DNA of 64,000 nucleotides from a virus, in the IMG/VR virus record IMGVR_UViG_3300034107_000136, positions 37,710 to 101,709 of that record. One strand, 5' to 3'. Made by a program: the position numbers and the translations under genes. Each line of letters starts with the position of its first letter. The first letter of the stretch is position 1. This document shows, piece by piece, positions 58,424 to 64,000 of the stretch. The notes under the pieces were generated by a model. It made no database searches. It was not told where the DNA came from and saw only the letters and a program-made list of their open reading frames with translations.

Positions 58424-58648
58424 GTGAAACTGAATCTGTTTCGTAATCCTGCCGTAGACCCTTATGTATCGCACATGAGGGTTATCTACGAGGATAATAT
58501 GAGAAAGCAAACAGAAGAGTATTGGCGAACTAAGATTGCCATTGATATTCAAAATGAAGTAAACTTTCATGCTTGGGGTAACTACCTCAATGGAGGTTCT
58601 TGGGAAGAAGGAATGGCAAAGGCTAAAGAGATTGCCTTGGGGCGGTAG
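58424..58648 (+). CDS. Hypothetical protein
   Basis: 74 residues from a GTG; an internal ATG at 58476 is possible. Helical and polar (DNMRKQTEEYWRTKIAIDIQNEV). It ends inside the left arm of the terminator that bounds the pstS cassette. Start uncertain. Confidence 0.58.
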   Translation: MKLNLFRNPAVDPYVSHMRVIYEDNMRKQTEEYWRTKIAIDIQNEVNFHAWGNYLNGGSWEEGMAKAKEIALGR

Positions 58649-58670
58649 AGAAATCTACCGCCCTTTCTTT
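58640..58670 (+). terminator. Rho-independent terminator, left boundary of the pstS cassette
   Basis: GGGCGGTAGA (58640-58649), GAAA loop, TCTACCGCCC (58654-58663), then TTTCTTT. Ten perfect pairs. Nearly the same hairpin lies after pstS. Confidence 0.93.
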
Positions 58671-58703
58671 GTTCATCTACAGTTCATGGTAAGTTTCTCA
58701 TAA
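58671..58703 (+). promoter_or_regulatory. PHO-box-like direct repeats upstream of pstS
   Basis: Three units with exact 11-base spacing: GTTCATC (58671), GTTCATG (58682), GTTTCTC (58693). This matches the direct-repeat PHO boxes bound by the PhoP response regulator in Actinobacteria (core GTTCACC in 11-base units). It lies just upstream of the pstS promoter. Confidence 0.72.
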
Positions 58704-58727
58704 TATGTGGCTCCTGTCTTGATTTCT

Positions 58728-58736
58728 TGCTATGAT
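58728..58736 (+). promoter_or_regulatory. Extended -10 promoter of pstS
   Basis: TGCTATGAT, about 35 bases before the likely transcript leader end; no good -35 box, as expected for a promoter that needs an activator. The leader contains the hairpin GTTGGA/TCCAAC and ribosome site TAGGAAA. Confidence 0.62.
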
Positions 58737-58777
58737 TATCTCGTTGGAAAGTCCAACCATAACGATAGGAAAAATAT

Positions 58778-59827
58778 ATGCGGAAAGTTTTAGTGGCTAC
58801 TGCTACAGCAGTTGCAGCAGTAATTGCATTGGCATCACCAGCACAAGCAGCAAACGGTATTGCGGGTGGTGGAGCATCATTCCCATACCCATTCATTTCA
58901 ACCTGTGCAGCAGATTTCAACGGCTCACAGAGCAATTTCACAGTAAACTATACTTCAACGGGATCTGGTACTGGTAAGGGTAACTTTACAAAGGGTACGT
59001 TTGTATTCGCACAGACAGACAGCAAGTACACATCGGGCGAGCCAACCTTTGGTTGGGAATACATCCCCAACATTGGTGGAGCAATTGCTTTCCCAATCAA
59101 TCTAACAAACACCAAGACAGGTAGAAGCCTTGGATCTTCAATTCAGTTAAAGAGAATTACTCTTGCAAAGATTCTTTCTGGAAACATCACTGCATGGAAT
59201 AACAAGGAAATTCTTAATGACAATCCAAGGATTGCATCTGGCATTCCTGCAACACTAATTAAGGTAGTTTACCGTTCAGATACATCTGGCACAAGCAACA
59301 ATGCACTTCAGTACCTCAATGCTTGGACACCAACAATCTGGCCGAAGGTTCAGGATGATTTCGGAACTGCATTTCCAAGCGGTAAGCCACTAGCAAGTTC
59401 AATTGCAGGCAAGGGTAATGCTGGAGTCATGGCATCAATCATTGCAACTGAAGGATCAATTGGTTATGTAGACTTAGGAGATGCAAAGGGCTACCCTGCT
59501 GCTCGTATTCAGAATGCACTTGGAGAATTCATTGCTCCATCCTCTAGTTCCGCTGCAAAGAACCTAGCCAACCAAACAAGTGTTGCATCAAATGGCCTTG
59601 TAACACTTAACTATAATGTCAAAGTTTCTGGTGCATACCCGCTAGCAATCTTTAGTTACATGCTTGTTCGCACTGATGGCAAGGGACCAAATGGTCTAGG
59701 CGTTCGTCAGTTTGCAGACTATGTAATTCAGAAGTGTGGTCCATCACGGGCTGCATCACTTGGATACGTTCCCGTTGGCGGCAAGGTTCTTGCTACAGCA
59801 AAGACTCTCGTCAACAACATCAAGTAA
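58778..59827 (+). CDS. pstS: Phosphate-binding protein PstS
   Basis: 349 residues. A signal peptide (residues 1-24, ending AQA) precedes GGGASFPYPFISTCAADF, the N-terminus of PstS proteins. Later YTSTGSGTGKGNF, YRSDTSGTSNN and AEGSIGYVDL-like segments provide phosphate ligands. No lipobox Cys is present at the cleavage site. It would bind phosphate outside the membrane and feed the host Pst transporter, helping phage DNA synthesis when phosphate is scarce. Strong PHO-box-like repeats lie upstream and matching terminators on both sides. Confidence 0.93.
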   Translation: MRKVLVATATAVAAVIALASPAQAANGIAGGGASFPYPFISTCAADFNGSQSNFTVNYTSTGSGTGKGNFTKGTFVFAQTDSKYTSGEPTFGWEYIPNIGGAIAFPINLTNTKTGRSLGSSIQLKRITLAKILSGNITAWNNKEILNDNPRIASGIPATLIKVVYRSDTSGTSNNALQYLNAWTPTIWPKVQDDFGTAFPSGKPLASSIAGKGNAGVMASIIATEGSIGYVDLGDAKGYPAARIQNALGEFIAPSSSSAAKNLANQTSVASNGLVTLNYNVKVSGAYPLAIFSYMLVRTDGKGPNGLGVRQFADYVIQKCGPSRAASLGYVPVGGKVLATAKTLVNNIK

Positions 59828-59840
59828 ACTACATAGCGAA

Positions 59841-59869
59841 GGGCGGCAGAGAAATCTGTCGCCCTTTTC
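59841..59869 (+). terminator. Rho-independent terminator, right boundary of the pstS cassette
   Basis: GGGCGGCAGA (59841-59850), GAAA loop, TCTGTCGCCC (59855-59864), then TTTTCT. Same loop as the hairpin before pstS and only compensatory-type changes in the stem. Confidence 0.93.
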
Positions 59870-59871
59870 TA

Positions 59872-59900
59872 TTGCACAAATATCCTTTATGCCCTATACT
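59872..59900 (+). promoter_or_regulatory. Sigma70-type promoter of the small Cys-rich gene cluster
   Basis: TTGCAC (59872-59877), a 17-base spacer and TATACT (59895-59900). The gene at 59926 follows with GAGAGG upstream. Confidence 0.65.
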
Positions 59901-59925
59901 TATCATATACAAGAGAGGCGTAATT

Positions 59926-60210
59926 ATGAGTACACATTTCCCTGAATGTATTAATTTTGCTGGGCCTTGCTGTCCTTGGATGGGTGACTGCACATGCCAA
60001 TGCATCTGTGATATTCTCCGTGCTTGTGAAGAAAGAGTAACTAAGCAAAATGAAACTAACATCTTTGACCTGTACGATGCTGAATACGAAAATGGTTACG
60101 AAGATGGCATCAATGCAGCGATTGTAGCGGTACAAGAGTTGATGAATAAGCCTGGGGCACATGCAGAGCATTACATTTCAGCAATCGACCTATTAAGGAA
60201 ATCGGAATGA
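59926..60210 (+). CDS. Small Cys-rich protein, member 1 of a tandem family
   Basis: 94 residues from the ATG at 59926. It reads HFPECINFAGPCC, then CTCQCICDILRACEERV, and later YENGYEDGINAAIVAVQELM. The family core HxPEC ... CxCDxLxACExRV recurs at 60924, 61223 and 61542. The Cys/His set could bind zinc. Function unknown. Confidence 0.72.
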   Translation: MSTHFPECINFAGPCCPWMGDCTCQCICDILRACEERVTKQNETNIFDLYDAEYENGYEDGINAAIVAVQELMNKPGAHAEHYISAIDLLRKSE

Positions 60211-60476
60211 GCATTCAGCGGTTTGACTATGCGGGGGTAGTCGGAGATATTGATTACGCAGAGGGAACATATGTAAGATATGAAGATCATCTATCTGCAT
60301 TAGAGAGCATTATTGGTGATATTGTTGATAAGGCTTGGGCTAAAGGATATGCTGAGGCTGAAAAGTTTTTTACTAACTCATGCCTAGCGTGTGGCTATGC
60401 AGGAGAATGGTCCACATGGATATGTGAAGTTTGTGCGGCAGAATTACTTGAGGATGAGGATGAGGATTCTAAATGA
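60207..60476 (+). CDS. Small Cys-containing protein
   Basis: 89 residues, ATGA overlap. An acidic helical part (AEGTYVRYEDHLSALESIIGDIVDKAW) and CLACGYAGEWSTWICEVCAAE, a four-Cys ribbon, then an acidic tail. Not recognised. Confidence 0.68.
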   Translation: MSIQRFDYAGVVGDIDYAEGTYVRYEDHLSALESIIGDIVDKAWAKGYAEAEKFFTNSCLACGYAGEWSTWICEVCAAELLEDEDEDSK

Positions 60477-60580
60477 AAGAGTTAATTAGTAAGTGGAAGT
60501 ATTCTAAAAAGCGCGGGGCATGGATCATGAAATGGAAGCGTAGGAAAGTAAAGCCTCTTAGTATAAAGGAGAACCCATGA
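60473..60580 (+). CDS. 35-residue basic peptide
   Basis: ATGA overlaps at both ends tie it to its neighbours. ELISKWKYSKKRGAWIMKWK then RRKVKPLSIKENP, very basic and Trp-rich. It also carries the ribosome site AAAGGAG of the next gene. It may bind nucleic acid or only couple translation. Confidence 0.55.
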   Translation: MKELISKWKYSKKRGAWIMKWKRRKVKPLSIKENP

Positions 60581-60759
60581 ATCTATCAGATTTTATCTAC
60601 ATGCCAAATACTAACTCTTGGTATATCAAGAAGACAGCAACATATGTCTATCAATCTTATATGCAAAGTGTAGATAGGGAAACAGTAAGGCAGCATCTCG
60701 TTGATTGTGTTGGTAGTTATCCATCAGAAGAGTTGCTTGATACCCTTATAGGAGTGTGA
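60577..60759 (+). CDS. Hypothetical 60-residue protein
   Basis: Ribosome site AAAGGAG. FIYMPNTNSWYIKKTATYVYQSYMQSV, then REVVRQHL-like helix and YPSEELLDTLIGV. Not recognised. Confidence 0.64.
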   Translation: MNLSDFIYMPNTNSWYIKKTATYVYQSYMQSVDRETVRQHLVDCVGSYPSEELLDTLIGV

Positions 60760-60766
60760 GTTAACC

Positions 60767-60943
60767 ATGACTGAGCAAGGTTCTGGTGGGAAAACTGCAA
60801 TGAGGTGTCATTACTGCCAAGAGAGAGTTTATTTCTTTGAAGATGTAAGCGATCCATTGCATTATGATCGCTCACCGTTATGTACATATGGAAGCGTTAT
60901 TAGATGGATGGAGGCTGTTCCTCATGAACGATCACTTAGATGA
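60767..60943 (+). CDS. 58-residue protein with one Cys pair
   Basis: ATG at 60767 with GGAG upstream. AMRCHYCQERVYFFEDVSDP then SPLCTYGSVIRWME: C-x2-C and a third Cys. Overlaps the next gene by 20 bases. Not recognised. Confidence 0.6.
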   Translation: MTEQGSGGKTAMRCHYCQERVYFFEDVSDPLHYDRSPLCTYGSVIRWMEAVPHERSLR

Positions 60944-61226
60944 ATGTCCAGAAGTTTTTATAGATTGTTATGGAACATTATGTGATTGTGAATACTCACA
61001 CTTTTGTATCTGTGATGCGCTGCGGGCCTGCGAGGCTCGGGTCACCGCTCTGGCGACTCCAGAAACCGTGGCGCAAGCCGGGTATTGGTACGAGCAGGGC
61101 CAGCGTGACGCCATCGCTGCCGCCGTGAAGCGGGTAGAGGCGCTGCCGATCCCGCTAGACGAGGACCGCAGCATCGTGATGGATCGGATAGCGGTCATCG
61201 CCGCGATCAAGGTAGATCAGCCATGA
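60924..61226 (+). CDS. Small Cys-rich protein, member 2 of the tandem family
   Basis: 100 residues from the ATG at 60924 with GGAGG upstream. HLDECPEVF, CDCEYSHFCICDALRACEARV, then YEQGQRDAIAAAVKRVEAL. From about base 61015 the DNA turns GC-rich, unlike its surroundings, so this part of the gene looks recently acquired or recombined. Function unknown. Confidence 0.74.
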   Translation: MNDHLDECPEVFIDCYGTLCDCEYSHFCICDALRACEARVTALATPETVAQAGYWYEQGQRDAIAAAVKRVEALPIPLDEDRSIVMDRIAVIAAIKVDQP

Positions 61227-61549
61227 TTGAGCATTTACCAGAATGTTTCGAGCAGTGGCAGATCGCACGCAAATGCAACATCTGCGATGCGCTGCGTGCC
61301 TGCGAGGAGCGAGTGCGAGGCGAGGAGCAGCAGCGAATAGAGGCTGCCCTGAGGTCTGTCGGACAGCACGATGCGGCATGGGAGTTAGCCATCCGTGAAA
61401 GGACACTCCGAGATGCACGGGAAGCGATTATTGCAGCAAAGTCTTTAAACGTTGCAAGCAGTCATGCATTGGATAAAGAGGCACGGTTCATTTGGATGAA
61501 CCATGCACTAGAGGCTATTGACGCATTACGAGAGGAAACTAATGACTGA
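61223..61549 (+). CDS. Small Cys-rich protein, member 3 of the tandem family
   Basis: 108 residues, ATGA overlap. HLPECFEQW, CNICDALRACEERVRGEEQQRIEAAL, later EARFIWMNHALEAIDALRE. The first 200 bases are GC-rich and the rest returns to the local AT-rich style, which marks a recombination joint inside the gene. Confidence 0.74.
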   Translation: MIEHLPECFEQWQIARKCNICDALRACEERVRGEEQQRIEAALRSVGQHDAAWELAIRERTLRDAREAIIAAKSLNVASSHALDKEARFIWMNHALEAIDALREETND

Positions 61550-61784
61550 GCATCTACCAGAGTGCTGGGCGAAGCATGAGAGTGATCCTCCAGCATGGTG
61601 CATCTGCGATGAACTCCTTGCCTGTGAAAAGCGGGTACTTGGAGAAGGAATCCAAAAACTACTAATTGCTGAAGGTGTTAGAGGATTTATAGAGTATGGT
61701 AAGTCTAGATGGAATAAAGGATATGAGATGGGATATGCAGTAGCGAAAGTCAAATACAAGAAACGACGGAGGATTAATGAATAA
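61542..61784 (+). CDS. Small Cys-rich protein, member 4 of the tandem family
   Basis: 80 residues from the ATG at 61542. HLPECWAKH, WCICDELLACEKRVLGEG, then a Lys-rich C-terminus ending KYKKRRRINE. AT-rich again. Overlaps both neighbours by 8 bases. Confidence 0.72.
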   Translation: MTEHLPECWAKHESDPPAWCICDELLACEKRVLGEGIQKLLIAEGVRGFIEYGKSRWNKGYEMGYAVAKVKYKKRRRINE

Positions 61785-61995
61785 GGTAATCGTAATACAA
61801 GAAGTGTTGTATGGTACTAATGCTGGTCAAGGTATGACTGCATCAGGTGAAGGCGGGTACGACATTTGGATTAGAGATGAAAATAATTATATGGACTTTC
61901 TAGGATTCATCAAGGATGAAGAGTTAGTTAACACAATCATGTATTATGAAGACTTGGGAGATAGAGTAGAGATTAGGTATCTTCCACATGAGTGA
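61777..61995 (+). CDS. Hypothetical protein
   Basis: 72 residues. KVIVIQEVLYGTNAGQGMTASGEGG, YDIWIRDENNYMDFLGFI and DRVEIRYLP suggest a small beta-rich fold. Last rightward gene before the repeat region. Confidence 0.68.
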   Translation: MNKVIVIQEVLYGTNAGQGMTASGEGGYDIWIRDENNYMDFLGFIKDEELVNTIMYYEDLGDRVEIRYLPHE

Positions 61996-62079
61996 TAATG
62001 TAACATTCATACCCCTCGTAAATTAACATTACTCGCTAACAGAATGAGTTAGGTTCGCGCAAAAATAGAAGACACATCC

Positions 62080-62109
62080 TTGACACATGGTAGGTATCTA
62101 CGATACAAT
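62080..62109 (+). promoter_or_regulatory. Sigma70-type promoter in the repeat region
   Basis: TTGACA (62080-62085), an 18-base spacer and TACAAT (62104-62109). No convincing gene follows for about 320 bases, so the product may be a non-coding or primer RNA. Confidence 0.6.
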
Positions 62110-62270
62110 TCATGCAGTGGATGAATTTCGCGGGGCAGTCAAAGTAAGTCTCATCACTATACATACACTAACAACCTATACATATACATGGTGTTTATAA
62201 GGTATACATATGGCTGAATAACCTATACATTCTCATGTAATGGATAGTATTATCCATAATACTGATACAT

Positions 62271-62310
62271 AATTATGCCTAATTATGCACAATAATGCCT
62301 TAATATGCAC
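62271..62310 (+). repeat. Four ten-base iterons
   Basis: AATTATGCCT, AATTATGCAC, AATAATGCCT, TAATATGCAC in direct tandem, with a looser fifth copy after. The units alternate CT and AC ends, so a 20-base period is also visible. Confidence 0.8.
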
Positions 62311-62429
62311 AAATGTATGCATAATATACATAAAAGATGTTACTGATTATATATTTATGATTGAAGAATGAATTTTATAAGGGAATTGGGTTACAGAAAA
62401 AATGTATTCTTAATCATAATCTCTTAATA

Positions 62430-62570
62430 ATGGGGCAAAACATGCAGAATTCCCCCCAAAACGTAGCCGTAATGGAGGAAAACCTGTATAAAACTATGAA
62501 TTTATATATCCCAGTGGAGGATGGCAGAAACATAACAATTTCGTTACGGTTTTGGCAGGGCATATCGTAA
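62430..62570 (+). CDS. Doubtful small protein in the repeat region
   Basis: 46 residues from an ATG at 62430 with no ribosome site; later ATGs at 62442 and 62472 are possible. The end LYIPVEDGRNITISLRFWQGIS looks protein-like. No promoter or Shine-Dalgarno decides the start, so it may not be expressed. Confidence 0.3.
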   Translation: MGQNMQNSPQNVAVMEENLYKTMNLYIPVEDGRNITISLRFWQGIS

Positions 62571-62595
62571 TGACATATAGTTACATGTGTTATAT

Positions 62596-62667
62596 ATATG
62601 TATAGGGAAATTCCTTATACCTTAGTATAGGAAGGTATGTATATGTATAGGGAAATCTTATACATTT
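62596..62667 (+). repeat. Direct repeat ATGTATAGGGAAAT...TTATAC
   Basis: Two copies of a 20-odd base element (near 62597 and 62644), each TATGTATAGGGAAAT followed by CTTATAC. A third related TAGTATAGGAAGGTATG lies between. They precede the end of the leftward gene at 62658. Possible protein-binding sites or origin part. Confidence 0.7.
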
Positions 62668-63173
62668 ATTATATCTATACCGCCTTGACAAGAGGGGGAA
62701 CATGTGATAGCAGCACACAAGGCTATCTCTATCCTCCACTCAGGGGTAGCAGGAAAGTCCTTAGTAGTAAATAGACTACCTAATGCAAATGGTCCACCCG
62801 ATCCTAATGCTGTTTCATTAACTTCCGCTACGCTCCAGTCAGCAGTATTCATTTCAAACAATCTACCTTGTGTTCCTATGAGAAATTCGGAGGTATGCTC
62901 AGGATCATGACTACTATATAGATCTATAGCACTACGCATATGTGATACTACGTCTGTTCGTAATGTCTTATAAGGATCTTCTCCTGCATCAGGCATATCA
63001 ATGATTTCCATCAATTGCCCTACCCCCAGAGATCCTGAATAACCAAATACCCATTCATTATTAATATGCACCTTTGGGCGGGATAAAGAAAGGATAGTTG
63101 AATCATCTGATATACCTCTATCTGCACCTATATATACTGTAGTACCGTCTGTTATACCTACAACAATTGTCAT
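62658..63173 (-). CDS. Proteasome-beta/HslV-like Ntn-hydrolase protease
   Basis: 171 residues from the ATG complementary to 63171-63173, with AAGGAG six bases upstream. After Met removal Thr becomes residue 1. Asp17 (GADRG) and Lys33 (SRPKV) have the exact spacing of the 20S proteasome beta and HslV catalytic site. A later ALGSGGPFALGSLF matches the Gly-Ser-Gly-Gly loop of the family. The size equals HslV. It would form a self-compartmentalised or free N-terminal nucleophile hydrolase; whether it needs an unfoldase is unknown. Confidence 0.83.
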   Translation of the reverse strand: MTIVVGITDGTTVYIGADRGISDDSTILSLSRPKVHINNEWVFGYSGSLGVGQLMEIIDMPDAGEDPYKTLRTDVVSHMRSAIDLYSSHDPEHTSEFLIGTQGRLFEMNTADWSVAEVNETALGSGGPFALGSLFTTKDFPATPEWRIEIALCAAITCSPSCQGGIDIINV

Positions 63174-63188
63174 TACTTCTCCTTTAGA

Positions 63189-63311
63189 TTTCGGCATTCT
63201 TAAAATGGCCCTCGTAATGTCTACGAGATTATTATTATATACCCGGGAAGGATTTTCGGCATTCTTAAAAGGTGCCTCGTAATGTTTATAGGATTGTTAT
63301 ATATGCCCGGG
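63189..63311 (-). repeat. Duplicated 65-base leader/promoter unit
   Basis: Two near-identical units (63189-63246 and 63254-63311) start TTTCGGCATTCTTAAAA and end near CCCGGG. On the minus strand the inner copy reads GGGTATATAATAATAATC, with a TATAAT, and both can fold a short hairpin around TACGAG. They lie upstream of the leftward protease gene. Confidence 0.8.
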
Positions 63312-63316
63312 CCGTT

Positions 63317-63349
63317 CCCCTAGCACCTAGAGAATCCTAGGGCTAGGGG
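63317..63349 (-). terminator. Hairpin after the leftward gene at 63358
   Basis: CCCCTAGC (63317-63324) and GCTAGGGG (63342-63349) form eight pairs, with inner CTAG/CTAG pairing. It lies directly after the stop of the gene at 63358. No T-run follows on the minus strand, so termination is only likely. Confidence 0.55.
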
Positions 63350-63357
63350 GACAAGGG

Positions 63358-63660
63358 CTAAACCGCTACAGGCTCAAGAGGTGGCTGGTCTGATGCCTCA
63401 AATGCAGCAGACAAATCAGCATACTCTCCATCAGCAGGAATGTCAATGTACTCGCAGAACATATCCCAAGTCTCGTCAATAAACGAGGGAGAATCAGAAG
63501 CCTCATTGATAGTGGCATAACCATTGTCAACCATGTAGGCTAGTGGCAGTGCCACATCGTTATACTTGAAGAACTCCATCCATGCTTCGCTTGACTGAAT
63601 GTCCTCCCTGTAGTAGGCCCATAGGTCACCTAGCACACTGCACTTATTGGAAAAGTCCAT
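63358..63660 (-). CDS. Hypothetical acidic protein
   Basis: 100 residues from the minus-strand ATG at 63660, ten bases after AAGGAG; an ATG three codons earlier (63669) is too close to that site. Acidic and aromatic (DLWAYYREDIQSSEAWMEFFKYND, DETWDMFCEYIDIPADGEYAD). Acidic early phage proteins are often inhibitors that mimic DNA, but nothing specific is recognised. Overlaps the gene at 63644. Confidence 0.7.
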   Translation of the reverse strand: MDFSNKCSVLGDLWAYYREDIQSSEAWMEFFKYNDVALPLAYMVDNGYATINEASDSPSFIDETWDMFCEYIDIPADGEYADLSAAFEASDQPPLEPVAV

Positions 63661-63868
63661 CTTGCACATACTCCTTATTCTGTCGGTCGTTCTTGATTTC
63701 CCACTTTACCTGCTCGCCAAACTCAACGATGCGCTCTACGATGATGCGAGGCTGAGCCTTCATCACCGTGTACATGGCAACATAGATCAGTTCTTGATCT
63801 GTGATACGCATGTCAGCGAATGCATCGACAACCTTGTCAGCGACTCGCTCTATACGTTTGATATCCAT
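63644..63868 (-). CDS. Hypothetical helical protein, leaderless
   Basis: 74 residues. MDIKRIERVADKVVDAFADMRI, then a helix ELIYVAMYTVMKAQPRIIVERIVEFGEQ, and a basic end. The start follows the -10 box by six bases with no ribosome site. First gene of the leftward operon. Not recognised. Confidence 0.72.
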   Translation of the reverse strand: MDIKRIERVADKVVDAFADMRITDQELIYVAMYTVMKAQPRIIVERIVEFGEQVKWEIKNDRQNKEYVQDGLFQ

Positions 63869-63874
63869 GTGCTT

Positions 63875-63903
63875 ATTCTACCCCCTGCGCTATAGAATGT
63901 CAA
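63875..63903 (-). promoter_or_regulatory. Leftward sigma70-type promoter
   Basis: On the minus strand: TTGACA (63903-63898), a 17-base spacer, TAGAAT (63880-63875), then six bases to the ATG at 63868. It combines a full -35/-10 pair with a leaderless start. Confidence 0.82.
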
Positions 63904-63916
63904 GAGGTGGAAGGAA

Positions 63917-63941
63917 GGGAGTCAGTAGCGAATTGACTCCC
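63917..63941. terminator. Hairpin upstream of the leftward promoter
   Basis: GGGAGTCA (63917-63924) and TGACTCCC (63934-63941) give eight pairs around a nine-base loop; CTCCCCTTT follows. It may end transcription arriving from the right or separate divergent units. The last 59 bases of the window hold nothing else I can support. Confidence 0.6.
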
Positions 63942-64000
63942 CTCCCCTTTCCAACCTGCACGGTCCAGCATATCAACTTACGTTGCACCCCAACACCGTG

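Larger units (their letters stand above)
61996..62429. other. AT-rich repeat region, candidate origin
   Basis: About 430 bases without a supported gene. It holds a strong promoter at 62080, copies of CCTATACAT (near 62177 and 62222), the palindrome ATGGATA-GTAT-TATCCAT (62240-62257) and four tandem ten-base units from 62271. AT-rich iterons next to a palindrome and a promoter are typical of phage replication origins, and divergent transcription flanks it. This is an inference. Confidence 0.5.

Noticed and set aside
60968-61418. Several minus-strand frames in the GC-rich patch
   Set aside because: GC-rich DNA has few stop codons on both strands; the plus-strand family members explain the region and have conserved motifs.
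1-64000. CRISPR arrays, insertion sequences, integrase or attachment sites
   Set aside because: No regularly spaced repeats of the right length, no transposase or recombinase motifs and no att-like duplications were seen.

Overview
The window is a large piece of a double-stranded DNA tailed phage genome with a siphovirus-type tail, very probably infecting an actinobacterium. Evidence for the host is indirect. There is a WhiB-family regulator (41583-41867), a tmRNA whose tag ends FALAA, a class F-like sortase, an array of 11-bp PHO-box-type direct repeats in front of a phage pstS, and many genes whose start codon lies 6-7 nt after a TATAAT box (leaderless transcripts, frequent in Actinobacteria). 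The DNA is AT-rich, so a low-GC actinobacterium such as the freshwater lineages is my guess; that is inference. No integrase, repressor or partition gene was seen, which suggests a lytic lifestyle. Both ends of the window cut the genome: it opens inside a capsid-assembly gene, and portal and protease genes are not in view.

Layout. 1-6.1 kb: capsid, connector, tail-tube and tail-assembly chaperone genes, the last with a canonical GGGAAAC -1 frameshift site. 6.1-23.4 kb: a 3,096-residue tape measure protein followed by tail tip and minor tail proteins. 24.1-37.0 kb: DNA metabolism (putative helicase loader, DnaB-like helicase, DnaG-like primase, putative SSB, PolIII alpha, MazG, RecA, Cas4-like nuclease, RuvC-like resolvase), interrupted at 26.1-27.6 kb by two probable virion surface proteins. 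37.0-46.1 kb: a secreted lysozyme-like protein, small and large terminase, an isolated tRNA-Ile, dCMP deaminase, WhiB, two glycosyltransferases, a methyltransferase and an M15-type endolysin. 46.1-52.1 kb: 16 tRNA genes interleaved with HNH endonucleases, a pyrimidine-dimer-glycosylase-like protein, a glycoside hydrolase, a SpoU methyltransferase and a sulfotransferase. 52.1-58.7 kb: a stalked sortase apparently made by -1 frameshifting, a tmRNA, many tiny Cys-rich proteins and an ABC-ATPase/GNAT fusion. 58.6-59.9 kb: a pstS cassette bracketed by two near-identical terminators. 59.9-62.0 kb: a tandem family of small Cys-rich proteins crossing a GC-rich patch. 62.0-62.6 kb: an AT-rich, repeat-rich region that could be an origin. 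62.6-63.9 kb: three leftward genes, including a proteasome-beta/HslV-like protease.

Two promoter types are visible. One has a TTGACA-like -35 and a -10 box 17-18 bp apart (in front of the replication block, secreted lysozyme, tRNA clusters and leftward genes). The other has a -10 box only, often extended as TGnTATAAT, in front of virion genes and many leaderless genes. The most unusual content is the frameshifted sortase, the PHO-box pstS cassette, the Ntn-hydrolase with T1/D17/K33 spacing, the ABC-GNAT fusion, and the translation kit (17 tRNAs, tmRNA, SpoU methylase).
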